Of a stretch of DNA of 64,000 nucleotides, positions 20,858 through 31,985 are shown piece after piece. Within the stretch, counting starts at the first letter, position 1, and each line of letters starts with the position of its first letter. The position numbers and the translations under genes are program-made. Source of the DNA: Meghimatium bilineatum (taxonomy: Eukaryota > Mollusca > Gastropoda > Stylommatophora > Philomycidae); the NCBI GenBank assembly GCA_034231615.1, contig CM067306.1:43468094-43532093 (forward strand), written 5' to 3'. The notes under the pieces were generated by a model that was not told the DNA's origin, did not search any database, and saw only the letters and a list, made by a program, of their open reading frames with translations.

Positions 20858-21861
20858 CGCGTCTCAGCCTTGGTTCTTCTGCTGTGTTCATTGTTAGTTC
20901 TCACATGTCCTAGTACCACTACACATGACTTGTTCTTTAAGTGACGCGTCATTCTGACATTTAATTCTGGTTGTCACAAGCATTGAATAGTGTTCAGAGT
21001 GTAGTCGCTACATCTTGTTGATTTAATTTATATCCGCTTATCTAAAAATAGATATGATATATTTATTATATACGTGAGTGTCCCCATGTATTCTTGTTAT
21101 CATTTTGTATCCCTCTCTTTTTCCACATTTATTCAAATATTAACAGCGGGTTCAGCTGTTTGTTTACCTCTCCGCCTTCCCCATGTTTCTGAAAGGTATC
21201 TAGGTCTAAATTTATATCTGTATTTCGCTTCTTTTATCTGCGATTGTCAATTTCCCTTTGTCCCTGTCTGCCTCATTGTCATCGATTTATTTCTGTTGTC
21301 GCTGTTATGTTCCAATCTGTCTGCTAAGACATTGTTATGTTCCGATCTGTCTGCTAAGACATGCAATCACATATTAGCAGTAACAAATAGCATACTAGAC
21401 GGCTAGATTCAACATTTTCAAAACATATTTATGCCACCTGCATTCTTCTGTATGACCAAATATCGAACATGGCTAAGTTTAGCAACATCATTGTGGACAT
21501 CATTTACAGGCCTCGTGTTGATAAACAATCCTTAGGGTATTTCTTTCCTTCCAGTTTTGTGCTGTATGTAATGGGTTTCCATAGCAGCTGAGTCGAAAGT
21601 GAGGCTTGAAAGTCAGACAAGGAAAATGATTCCGTCTCCATGACTGTACCACGCACGTGACTTGCATATTAATAAAACGTCCCATGCGACGGGATAGAAC
21701 GCGAATGTGTGCTTGAATGAGAGACTACATATGTATGTCGATAGGGACGGCAGACACACAGAGCCATTTGTTGTTGAGTTCGGAATGTGCATGACGTATT
21801 TGCTGACAATGTTCATTAAAAATATGTTTGTTATAGTTACGATCTGTCTAAATATTTCCAC
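20858..21861. other. unassigned sequence
   Basis: A frame of 110 codons (21074-21406) is rich in hydrophobic residues from T/C-rich DNA and contains a 24-bp internal duplication (atgttccgatctgtctgcta type, at 21308 and 21338). I do not recognise a protein. Confidence 0.35.
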
Positions 21862-23627
21862 TAGTATGTCTCAGCTACATATCTTTCCCATGTTACAATT
21901 AGTGTGTCCCAGTTACACATCTTCCTAATGTTGCAATTAGTGTGTCCCAGTTACACATCTTCACAATGTTGCAATTAGTGTGTCCCAGTTACACATCTTC
22001 CTAATGTTGCAATTAGTGTGTCCCAGTTACACATCTTCCTAATGTTGCAATTAGTGTGTCCCAGTTACACACCTTAAAAATGTTGCAATTAGTGTGTCCC
22101 AGTTACACATCTTCCTCATGTTGCAATTAGTGTGTCCCAGTTACACATCTTCCTAATGTTGCAATTAGTGTGTCCCAGTTACACATCTTCCTAATGTTGC
22201 AATTAGTGTGTCCCAGTTACACATCTTCCTCATGTTGCAATTAGTGTGTCCCAGTTACACATCTTCCTAATGTTGCAATTAGTGTGTCCCAGTTACACAT
22301 CTTCCAAATGTTGCAATTAGTGTGTCCCAGTTACACATCTTCCTAATGTTGCAATTAGTGTGTCCCAGTTACACATCTTCCTCATGTTGCAATTAGTGTG
22401 TCCCAGTTACACATCTTCCTAATGTTGCAATTAGTATGTCCCAGTTACACATCTTCCTAATGTTGCAATTAGTGTGTCCCAGTTACACATCTTCCTCATG
22501 TTGCAATTAGTGTGTCCCTGTTACACATCTTCCTAATGTTGCAATTAGTGTGTCACAGTTACACATCTTCCCCATGTTGCAATTAGTGTGTCCCAGTTAC
22601 ACATCTTCCTAATGTTGCAATTAGTGTGTCACAGTAACACTTCTTCCTCATGTTACAATTGGCGTGTCCCAGTTACACATCTTCCTCATGTTACAATTGG
22701 CGTGTCACAGTTACACATCTTCCCCATGTTGCAATTAGTGTGTCCCAGTTACACATCTTCCTAATGTTGCAATTAGTGTGTCACAGTTACACATCTTCCT
22801 AATGTTGCAATTAGTGTGTCACAGTTACACATCTTCCCCATGTTGCAATTAGTGTGTCCCAGTTACACATCTTCCTAATGTTGCAATTAGTGTGTCACAG
22901 TTACACATCTTCCTAATGTTGCAATTAGTGTGTCACAGTTACACATCTTCCCCATGTTGCAATTAGTGTGTCCCAGTTACACATCTTCCTAATGTTGCAA
23001 TTAGTGTGTCACAGTTACACATCTTCCCCATGTTGCAATTAGTGTGTCCCAGTTACACATCTTCCTAATGTTGCAATTAGTGTGTCCCAGTTACACATCT
23101 TCCTAATGTTGCAATTAGTGTGTCCCAGTTACACATCTTCCTAATGTTGCAATTAGTGTGTCCCAGTTACACATCTTCCTAATGTTGCAATTAGTGTGTC
23201 CCAGTTACACATCTTCCAAATGTTGCAATTAGTGTGTCACAGTAACACTTCTTCCTCATGTTACAATTGGCGTGTCACAGTTTCGCATCTTCCCCATGTT
23301 GCAATTAGTGTGTCCCAGTTACACATCTTCCTAATGTTGCAATTAGTATGTCCCAGTTACACATCTTCCTAATGTTGCAATTAGTGTGTCCCAGTTACAC
23401 ATCTTCCCCATGTTGCAATTAGTGTGTCCCAGTTACACATCTTCCAAATGTTGCAATTAGTGTGTCACAGTAACACATCTTCCTCATGTTACAATTGGCG
23501 TGTCACAGTTTCGCATCTTCCCCATGTTCCCTTAGTGTGTCCCAGTTACACATCTTCCCCATGTTCCCTTAGTGTGTTCCAGTTACACATCTTCCCCATG
23601 TTCCCATTGGTGTGTCACAGTTACATC
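21862..23627. repeat. 38-bp minisatellite, about 46 copies
   Basis: The largest array of the window. The 38-bp unit contains gtgtcccagttacacatctt and a variable cctaatg/cctcatg/ccccatg box before ttgcaattagt. Variants (cacagttacac, caattggcg) are grouped in blocks, suggesting higher-order duplication. The array breaks at an RTE-f insertion and two diverged units follow at 24001-24060. Confidence 0.96.
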
Positions 23628-24000
23628 ACCATCACCAGGTGCCGTCTCCGGGACAAAGGTTGGATGTTACAGAACTTCAACATTCCTGTCTCTTGTTTTG
23701 GTGGCGCACTCTGCTAGACTGTAACCTATCCATCGTGTGATGTTACTCTCCCACTTGTATCTCTGCCTACCTCTTGCTCCCTTCCCTTTGAGTATACCCT
23801 CAAATAAGGTCTTCAATATGGCGTCACGCCTGTTAATGTGTGCAACATGTTTTATTTTCATGATCTTCATTTCTGTTAGTAATTCTTTCTTCATATTAAG
23901 TGATTTTAGAACCTCTCTGTGTGTTTTATTCATTTTCTCTGTTGTTCTTCCTTATTCTTCTATATACCCACATCTCAAAGGCATCAATTATATCTTCTAA
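23628..24000 (-). pseudogene. RTE-f C-terminal fragment inside the 38-bp array
   Basis: The minus strand reads IDAFEMWVYRRIRKNNREN (RTE signature block) near 23990-23930. It then runs open from 23933 to 23667 with KHVAHINRRD and GARGRQRYKWESNITRWIGY and ends CATKTRDRN. The 3' end is a cat/atc-rich tail (catcaccatcacc). cagttaca at 23618-23625 recurs at 24008-24015, but this is also repeat-unit sequence. Related to 55500-55930. Confidence 0.88.
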
Positions 24001-24060
24001 TTGGTCGCAGTTACACATCATCCGTATGTTCCCAGATGTATGTCACAGTTACACATCCTT
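24001..24060. repeat. displaced units of the 38-bp array
   Basis: Two diverged units (gtcgcagttacacatcatcc, gtcacagttacacatcc) continue the 21862-23627 array on the far side of the RTE-f fragment. Confidence 0.85.
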
Positions 24061-24117
24061 CACGACCCGAGATGTGCATTGCTGTAATGTTCTGTTACAG
24101 ATTCCAATTTCTCTGAA

Positions 24118-24459
24118 TCTATCATTTATATAAGTGTACACTTGTTAGTTCCCGCTCTATCATTTATATAAGTGTACACTTGTTAGTTCCCGCTCTATCA
24201 TTTATATAAGTGTACACTTGTTAGTTCCCGCTCTATCATTTATATAAGTGTACACTTGTTAGTTCCCGCTCTATCATTTATATAAGTGTACACTTGTTAG
24301 TTCCCGCTCTATCATTTATATAAGTGTACACTTGTTAGTTCCCGCTCTATCATTTATATAAGTGTACACTTGTTAGTTCCCGCTCTATCATTTATATAAG
24401 TGTACACTTGTTAGTTCCCGCTCTATCATTTATATAAGTGTACACTTGTTAGTTTCCGC
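24118..24459. repeat. 38-bp satellite, 9 near-identical copies
   Basis: Nine head-to-tail copies of a 38-bp unit starting tctatcatttatataagtg, with only one difference seen (gtttccgc in the last). The unit contains the 12-bp palindrome aagtgtacactt. Near-identity implies very recent expansion or homogenisation. It has the same period as the neighbouring array but no obvious sequence similarity. Confidence 0.97.
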
Positions 24460-24540
24460 TCTGGATGTGACGTAGTTAGGGTCAGGGTTCAGTTAGAAAT
24501 CTTACTGTGGGAAGCAAAATAAAATAGTTATTCTAAAAAT

Positions 24541-24645
24541 GGAATAAATATTGTCAAAATATAATAGATATTGTCAAAATAGAAAAGATATTGTCAAAAT
24601 ATAGTAGCTATTGTCAAAATATATTAGATATTGTCAATATGTATG
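24541..24645. repeat. ~21-23 bp AT minisatellite, left part
   Basis: Units of the type gatattgtcaaaatataata. Related units reappear at 25238-25320, beyond an RTE fragment. Confidence 0.85.
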
Positions 24646-24659
24646 TGTGTGTGTGTATA

Positions 24660-25237
24660 TACACACGGTATTTTGATAACGATGTTCTCCCAAGCCACTA
24701 CGCTCGGTTGTCAAACATCTTCTCTCATGGTCTTCCCTACATCTCCTGCTCTTCATATTGCCTGATGTTAGAGTGTGTTCTATATTTTCTCTTCTAATGA
24801 TGGGTCGAAAAATGTTTACTGTCTCATTCTAATGCGGGTAACCAGTTCTCTTTTTGGAGTAACTTCTTTCCAGATATACGCATTACGCTTGTTATCTGTC
24901 CATGGTTTTCTCTTCTTTTAAACCACATTTCTACCGCCTTATTATCATTTTTCAATGTTCTTCTGAGCGTTCATGATTTACTTCCATACATCAGAATTAG
25001 TTGTATATAACCTCTAAGAACTCTCTCACCTCAACTCACACAAGATATATTACATATGATGGTCTTCATATTTTGAAGTGTTGCATTTATTGGGCAATTG
25101 TATATTTAACTTTTTACATACATCTCCCATCTGATGTTATTAATACACCCGAATCTTTGAATATGTTGACTTGCTTCAGGCTGATCTCATCTACTTTGGC
25201 GTTGCATTGTTGCATTGTTGCATTCATTGTTGATTTT
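24660..25237 (-). pseudogene. RTE-type fragment between split array halves
   Basis: The minus strand reads CNAKVDEISLKQVNIFKDSG and VLITSDGRC (the LxxVxxFxYLGxxxTSDGRC block of RTE), then YGSKSWTL-like and TDNKRNAYIW-like words in other frames toward 24680. It lies between two parts of the same AT minisatellite. Confidence 0.82.
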
Positions 25238-25320
25238 GACAAAATATAATAGATATTTTCAAAATAATATATATATATTGTCAAATTATAATAGAAATTG
25301 TCAAAGTAGAGAAAAAAATA
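25238..25320. repeat. ~21-23 bp AT minisatellite, right part
   Basis: ttgacaaaatataatagata and tgtcaaattataatagaaat are the same unit family as at 24541-24645. Confidence 0.8.
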
Positions 25321-25785
25321 GATGTTGAAATATTTATTATTCACACAGCAAATGTTACATTTCTGAGCAAACTTAATCAACAAACATCTAAAACAGCGAG
25401 TTTATTTACTATACTCTCCAAGAGAGAAATATAATTCTCATAACTTGAGATCTATAGTACAGCTTATGCACTGTCTAAGCACATATTGTGCATAGATATT
25501 TTATGATGAATAACGTTGGACCTGTTTGTCTGATTCTGGGCTCTCCCGTAGAGTTAATACTAAATAATTAGGTTGTTTACAGTATTGCTTAAATATACTG
25601 CCCTAGTCATGAAGGGGTCAAAGGCTACGAAAAAGCAGACTAGTTGGCGGGAAATGATGTGGTTCGTGACAAAGTGTTGAAAGGAATAGGATCGACCTGT
25701 TGTTTTATCCATCCTGATGAATTACGAGCAATACACTCTTACTTCCTATGTGCATTAGTTATTTTCTCCAGAGGTGTTGTTCATA
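25321..25785. other. unassigned sequence
   Basis: No feature supported. Confidence 0.35.
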
Positions 25786-26165
25786 TCATGGAGACTAATC
25801 CTCAGCGGTGTACAATACGAAGGAGACTAATCCTCAGCGGTGTACATACCAAGGAGACTAATCCTCAGCGGTGTACATACAAAGGAGACTAATCCTCAGC
25901 GGTGTACAATACGAAGGAGACTAATCCTCAGCGGTATACAATACGAAGGAGACTAATCCTCAGCGGTGTACATACCAAGGAGACTAATCCTCAGCGGTGT
26001 ACAATACGAAGGAGACTAATCCTCAGCGGTGTACATACCAAGGAGACTAATTCTCAGCGGTGTACGATACCAAGGAGACTAATCCTTAGCGGTGTACAAT
26101 ACCAAGGAGACTAATCCTCAGCGGTGTACATACCAAGGAGACTAATCCTTATCGGTGTACAATGC
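25786..26165. repeat. 31/32-bp minisatellite, about 12 copies
   Basis: Unit aggagactaatcctcagcgg followed by tgtacataccaa (31-32 bp); the variants taccaa, tacaaa and aatacga alternate. A diverged unit lies far away at 30543-30590. Confidence 0.95.
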
Positions 26166-27083
26166 TGTGAGAAGAAGTCTTCTGCTGAGCGGGATATAAT
26201 TATATGGATAATGTAGCTTTTCTACCTTTCCTCAACATGAAGCAGAAGAGTCATGGGTTTCAGTTTCTCTACAAAACAGCACTTCTGTCAGGTATCCTTA
26301 GCAACCTAGTCACGGTTCGTCACTGGTATGTCAATCAGCTAGCGATACATTCCTAGTCGATCGTGAAGACAATTCAACTATGCAGGGATAACATGTTTGT
26401 CGGATTCTGGGCTCTCCACATCCCGTGAGTCAAATGTTCGTATTCGGGGCACCATGTACACATCGGCAGCCAGTAGAGTGTTTATAGGTTGAAGCTCCAC
26501 CGGCGTAAAGTGCAATGCTAAGATCTCTGAATCTTACACAAAAAAGAGAAATCTAACTGTACAAGATGAAATTATGTGAGATTTTTACTAGTGGAAATAT
26601 ATATATTTTGACAATATCGTCCGTTCTAATTGTCCACTACATAATTGTCCGTTCAAGAAGTCTAGATTCCAACGATGGTCAACATTAGGCCTACTTGATG
26701 TTTTGCCGCTGTCTGGTCACTATCGACCTAGCCACAAACGATTGCTCATACTAATGATTTTGTATTTATCAATCCGTTTTATAATAATGGATATATACAG
26801 AAATTATGAAATACAGAATGAAATTATTTTATATAAAGAACACTGCTTTTAAATTTTAATTTAGGCACCACTGACACATCCAATCGCATCTCCAATACCG
26901 TTGACCCTCGCCGAGATCCAGGACCAAGTTCGAGCGTAGGACCGTAGAACTTCGCCGAGATCCACGACCATCTTCTAGCGAATTATCTTTGTCAGACTGT
27001 CTTACTTATATCTCTGCCACAGGCGATTGCATAAAATATATTATACAAGTAAATATAAGTAGGAAGCCAGAGGACAATTTTTA
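26166..27083. other. mostly unassigned; SINE-C body at its end
   Basis: ttggacctg..ctgattctgggctctcc at 25516-25550 recurs as tgtcggattctgggctctcc at 26398-26417, hinting at a dispersed repeat around the 31/32-bp array. Positions 27050-27083 read as the minus-strand body of SINE-C. Confidence 0.4.
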
Positions 27084-27218
27084 AAAATTCTTGAGACTAA
27101 CGGGGATTGAACCAGTCCGTTCAACGGCACCAAATTGCCTAGCAACTAATCAATAGTTGCTAGGCGATTTGGTGCCGTTGAACGGACTGGTTCAATTCCC
27201 GTTAGTCTCAAGAATTTT
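27084..27218. repeat. palindrome of two inverted SINE-C heads
   Basis: A left arm at 27084-27147 and a right arm at 27155-27218 (64 nt each) are reverse complements with two mismatches, separated by aatcaat. Each arm contains ggttcaattcccg (B-box-like; cggggattgaacc on the left) and cttgagactaac. The outer flanks also match the SINE-C body, so two SINE-C 3' parts lie head to head. Confidence 0.93.
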
Positions 27219-27329
27219 ATAAAATATATTAGTGGATATAACTAAATATAAGCAAATATAATTGACTAGACACGCTTCGTGATAATGAAATAATCATCAG
27301 CTATATATGCTACAATCAAGGAGAGTGAA

Positions 27330-28140
27330 TGTTCTATGTCCGTTGATCTGTTCATCTCTACTACTTTCACCTCCTAATACGGACAGAAACCAGTGCTCTC
27401 CAGTTTGAGCGACGTGATGCAGATGCGTGTATTTCTAGCATATTGTTGAGATCCATCGCCATACCTTCTTTTATGGTTTTTATCAGAACAGTTTTTCTTG
27501 ACCTTCCGCTCTGTCATTTTCCATCTGGTCCCCATGTTTATATTTGTAGTGGCAATCTATATTATTCGTTATTAGTAGCCTACATGTCTGCTATAAGGCA
27601 ACCGTTCTCTTAATATTGTTGTAGAAACCTATCGTTGTTTGGTATCTTTTCTTAATTGCTTGTTTGACTTGAATTCTACCTATCCAATATTTAATAATTT
27701 TCTAAGAGATAATTGTTTCTAATTAATTGAATGTCCCATAGAGTATTTCTGTTAGTTTCCAGCTTTCAAAATCATACGTAAATATGAATATAACATTGAA
27801 TTGATAGTTCAGTATTTTTACTTGTTGTTTGTTTGTATTTCCAGATGTTTGTTTTGTGGTTGGATGTACTGCATGCCACATAAATTCTGGTATAAATATG
27901 TTTTACTATATCTTCATCTTGTGTCTTGTTTCTGCCTAAGTAGAAAATGTTTAAACTCAGTCTCAAGTTTCAATTGTCTTAATAGAGAGTGATATTAAAA
28001 TTTAAGTTGATAAAATTCCTGATCTTAGTCCTGGAAGTGTTAATTTATCTGTGTTCTATATTTTATTTACCATATTAATTTACTATTGTCTTACCCAGGT
28101 GGTTTGTTATCCATTCTTGCCGTTAATCGTAGGGGTGAAT
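27330..28140 (-). pseudogene. RTE-h/g fragments, left arm of a large inverted duplication
   Basis: Read on minus from 28140: the RTE-g end (SPLRLTARMDNKPPG), then from 27990 an RTE-h C-terminal block with IYTRIY, NHKTNIWKYKQTTSKNTELS and FESWKLTE. A GRSRKTVLIKTIKEG-like tail follows near 27500. About 450 bp (27690-28140) match 29960-30425 in inverted orientation. Confidence 0.8.
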
Positions 28141-28475
28141 GGAGCTCGAGGTTCTGTTCCAAGTCCAGATGTATTACCTCGGCTGTGCTATGACCGTGTT
28201 TGATCAAGATCTCCCTGTCTTTGTCTATCCATCTTTTTCGTGGTCTTCCTCTGGATTTGTAACTTGATCTCATTTGGTTATATGGCTGTACGGGCAACTT
28301 ATGATGCATTCTCATAATTTGGTCAATCGATCAGCTGCCTTTTTATATATTCTGTGCAAGGTGTTATACCTATTCTTTTCTGAAGTCTTCATTTCGTAAT
28401 CTATCAAGTCTGGTGACCCTTACAGCTTTCCTCAAGCATTTCATTTTACATATCATTATCTATCTGTAATGTGAA

Positions 28476-28483
<8 letters not shown>

Positions 28484-28508
<25 letters not shown>
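28484..28508. repeat. GA microsatellite
   Basis: Thirteen perfect ga units inside RTE-g. Confidence 0.9.
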
Positions 28509-28513
<5 letters not shown>

Positions 28514-29129
28514 GTTTCACTGGTAAGAGAGTGTTGATAGGAAAATACTGTAAATCATTTGTCTTTATTTTCCATCTCGATCGTGGGATGAAGACATAGT
28601 GGTGACAGTTGGTATGTTACTGCATATGCTTTTGATATCTTGTCTCTATCTCTCTATCAAAGCTCCAATTTTCTGTGAAAACACTACCTCGATATTTGAA
28701 TTCCGATACTTGCTTTAGTCCTATGCTGTCTATCTGTATGTTTAGTAGTGGGCTCAATGTTCTGTATATTTTCATGCTTTCCGTCTTGTGTATATTTAAA
28801 TTCATGTTGTATTTTCTACATTTTGAAGATAGTACGTTAACGTGATTTAACGTCTTCGTTTTCAATATGATGCTCTAGTCGTCTGCGGAAAACAGTTCAA
28901 TGTTTAGTTGCTCTGAGTTATCGTGTTCTGAGTCGGTGATGTTGCCCTATGCACATTTTGCCTCTTTTATTATTCTATCTTTGTATATATTGTAAGGCAA
29001 GGGTGAGAGCATGCAACCCTGACAAACTCCAATTTTTATCTCAAATGAGTCTGTAATATCATCTGATGTTCTTACCACATTATGACAGTTTTTATACAAA
29101 GCTCTTATACTTTCTAATAATTGTCATTT

Positions 29130-29282
29130 TCTTCTTCTTCTGCGTTCATTCTCAAACTCCAACTGGATCTAGCTGGATCATGGTCCTGCTAGATTGCCAG
29201 CAGGATGTAGTCCAGAAAATGGAAATGCGTTGTGTCGCCGTTTTATTTGCGCCAATGGCCCGCCACATCCGTCTTCGATGGG
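29130..29282 (-). mobile_element. SINE-A, full copy with perfect 15-bp TSD
   Basis: taataattgtcattt at 29115-29129 is repeated exactly at 29283-29297. Between them lies a 153-bp minus-strand SINE-A starting (on minus) at cgaagacggatgtg and ending in the (gaa) tail. The hairpin is partly decayed (ctagctggatcat ggtcctgctag). It splits the RTE-g relic between its RT motifs. Confidence 0.96.
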
Positions 29283-29540
29283 TAATAATTGTCATTTGAT
29301 ACTGAATATTTATAGAGTTTCCCATAGTACGTCTGTGTTGACGTTATCAATCGCTTTCTCCTGATTTATAAATATTGCGTATAGTTCGTTGTTGTATTAT
29401 ATTGCTTTCTCACTCATCTGGTTGTTCTTTCTCTTTCTGTTTTGTTAACTGTATTCCTACTATCCTCTTTGACACGTATTCGACGTCTAATATTCATGTT
29501 TCCTTATTTTGATGTAACAAAAAGCAAACTCCATGTTTTG

Positions 29541-29959
29541 CTCTTTCATTTGCGCCGATCCCGTTTCATATCAACAAGTAATTGTTAAACACCTCATTTA
29601 TGTTGTTTCCTTTTTTTTTCCTGATATCTACCAAGACAAGAATTTCGATATCTTTTTCCTTCATAAACGAAATTAATTCAGGTGTTGTTATTAATTCAGA
29701 AATTAAGTCAGGAATAATAATTAAATTATTCCCCGATACCGCAAATATTCAACGTATCAGATTTGTATGTCTTCTTCATTATACAATCAGTTCTTGATTT
29801 TTATTCACTGCGGCATTACTCAAGCAAGTCATAGACTCAACTAAATGGCTACTTTTGTTCCACAATCGAACTATAGAATTATCACTGGTATTCGAAGTCA
29901 TAATGACACTGTTATCTCAATTGCTCCTTGAAATACATTTGCCACAAATACTTCTATCG
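29541..29959. other. unassigned AT-rich sequence
   Basis: A small ~22-bp near-repeat of the attaattcagg type at 29670-29710. No element recognised. Confidence 0.4.
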
Positions 29960-30425
29960 GCTCGCACCTTCGCTTAACGGCAAGACTGGATAACAAACCA
30001 CTTTGGTAAAACAATTGTAATATGGTAAAACAAATATAGAACACAGCTAAATTAACACTTCCAAGACTAAGATCAGGAATTGTATCAACTTAAATTTTAA
30101 TATCACTCTCCATTAAGACAATTGAAAATTGAGACTGAGTTTAAACATTTTCTACTTGGGCAGAAACAAGACTCAAGATGGGGATAGAGTAAAATATATT
30201 TATACCAGAATTTCTGTAACATCCAGTACATTCAACCACAAAACAAACATCTGGAAATACAAAGAAACAACAAGTAAAAATACTGAACTATCAATTCAAT
30301 GTTATTTTCATTTTTACGTATGATTTTGATAGTTGGAAACTAACAAAAGCACGCTAGGGGACATTCAATTAATTAGAAACAATTAAGTCTTAGACAATTT
30401 AAAAAGAATATTAAGTCAATCCTCA
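29960..30425 (+). pseudogene. right arm of the large inverted duplication (RTE-g end plus RTE-h)
   Basis: Plus-strand counterpart of 27690-28140. It begins with cgcttaacggcaagactgg and aacaaaccac, followed by the RTE-h block (KYIYTRISVTSSTFNHKTNI, WKYKETTSKNTELS, FDSWKLTK-like). By eye the arms match at nearly nine of ten positions and contain several small indels. Confidence 0.85.
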
Positions 30426-30542
30426 CATAAGCTAGCTTAGGCAGCACCTGAATTTCTGTCCGACAGGTGCTGGCAGTACCTGAAAGACACATTCATGTCC
30501 ACCCTGTTGGCCAGCTTTTTCATTTAATAGCCCACATCTATT

Positions 30543-30617
30543 AAAGGTGTACATACCTAGGAGAGTAATCTTTAGCTGTATTACCATGTAATGTCATATA
30601 TATATATATATATATAT
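30543..30617. repeat. isolated unit of the 31/32-bp array plus (TA)n
   Basis: ggtgtacatacctaggagag and taatctttagctgt correspond to one diverged unit of the array at 25786-26165. A (ta) run follows at 30597-30617. Confidence 0.65.
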
Positions 30618-31429
30618 TGACACCAGATATTTACCTAGTCTTCAAAGGGACATAACAATGAAATCATAAATAAAACACTAAGAAGGGACGAGTAGTGCCC
30701 TTAATAACCGTATATTTAGAACGGTGGTTCCCAGACTTTTTCAACTAACGTTTTCTTTCGAAGGCCTTACCTATCCTCACTTTTCTAGGTTACATATTTA
30801 ACCCCACCCCGTTTTCTTCAACCTTGTAATAATTCCGTGAAATTACACGTCTAATTGGGCATGAGCGGTAACGTTGGTAAAAAAAAATCACTTTTCTCGT
30901 TAGCACGGGCTTTTTATAAGAACATAATCAAATTAACTGTGGTTTTCACAATAATTTCTATTTAAAACTATAGTCATTATTTCTTTTGCTTATTCATAAA
31001 TATATTTTTGGATTTATATTTGTAATCGAGAAACAATATTGCATTCATTTCAAGCACTAACTTCCAAAATAGATTCGCGTTCCCCCTATGCGATCACATC
31101 ATCCCGCCACCTAGTGTGGGATCACTGATGTAAAACTTGAAATTGTTTTGGCTGATGTTCTGTTTATTTTATTCTGCTCATTGTGGCGATATATAGTTTC
31201 TTTTCAAAAATTCATTGAATAGGTGACGGACATAAATCCTAAAACTAAGTAAGTGGCATGTTGTTCCTCATGTAACTTAGTCAAAGTCTAAGCTCTACAC
31301 TGTACGAGTTGGAGTTCTCAAGATGGCCACCTGCCATTCTTAGCTGTAGTTATATTCATGAATTAGTTCTACTCCAATTATCAATCCCTTAGATAGTTCT
31401 GTCCTCCCATCTTCTCAATGGTTTCCTTC
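30618..31429. other. unassigned sequence
   Basis: AT-rich, without recognisable frames or repeats. Confidence 0.35.
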
Positions 31430-31985
31430 CAACAGCTCATTGCTAAGCCACCAACTCTTGAATTCACTGCAAATCCACATAGTATTCAATTTGCTATTAA
31501 ACCACCAATTCTCCAATTCGTTGCTAAACGACCAACTCTCAAATTCGTTGCTAAACGACCAACTCTCCAATTCATTGCTAAACGACCAACTCTCCAATTC
31601 GTTGCTAAACGACCAACTCTCCAATTTGTTGCTAAACGACCAACTCTCCAATTCGTTGCTAAACTACCAACTCTCCAATTCGTTGCTAAATGACCAACTC
31701 TCAAATTCGTTGCTAAACAACCAACTCTCCAATTCGTTGCTAAAACCATATACTCTCTAAGTAATTGCTAAATCACCTACTGTTCAAGTTGTTCCTAAAT
31801 CACATAGTTATCAAACTCAACGGAAACCGTCAACTTCCCACTTTATTGCTTACTCACAGATTAAATACATTGCGAAACCACATGCTAAACCACCTACTCT
31901 CAAAGTCATTTCTAACCCACCAACTATTTAGCGACTCGTTGCTAAAACCACGATCGCTAAAACCATCTACTCTTCAAGTGGTTGC
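31430..31985. repeat. 27-bp minisatellite
   Basis: The regular core at 31500-31750 has the unit ccaactctccaattcgttgc plus taaacga. Diverged units extend to about 31985. Since 27 is divisible by three, plus and minus strands are open (31440-31760, 31486-31749), which only mimics coding. Confidence 0.92.

Larger units (their letters stand above)
28141..29540 (-). pseudogene. RTE-g reverse transcriptase fragment
   Basis: Read on minus. A TDVLWETL-like motif-A tail sits near 29320, and GVCQGCMLSPLPYNIY near 29010-29040 (GVRQGCxLSP motif). A SADD-like form of FADD, followed by a stop, sits near 28885. An open block at 28865-28617 contains LNHVNVLSSKCRKYNMNLNI and IGLKQVSEFKYRGSVFTEN. A GRPRKRWIDKDREILIKHG block lies at 28315-28150. 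It is interrupted by SINE-A (29130-29282) and a GA run. Confidence 0.87.

Noticed and set aside
21862-24459. CRISPR-like direct repeats
   Set aside because: Units are contiguous 38-bp tandem repeats with no unique spacers; a eukaryotic minisatellite explains them.
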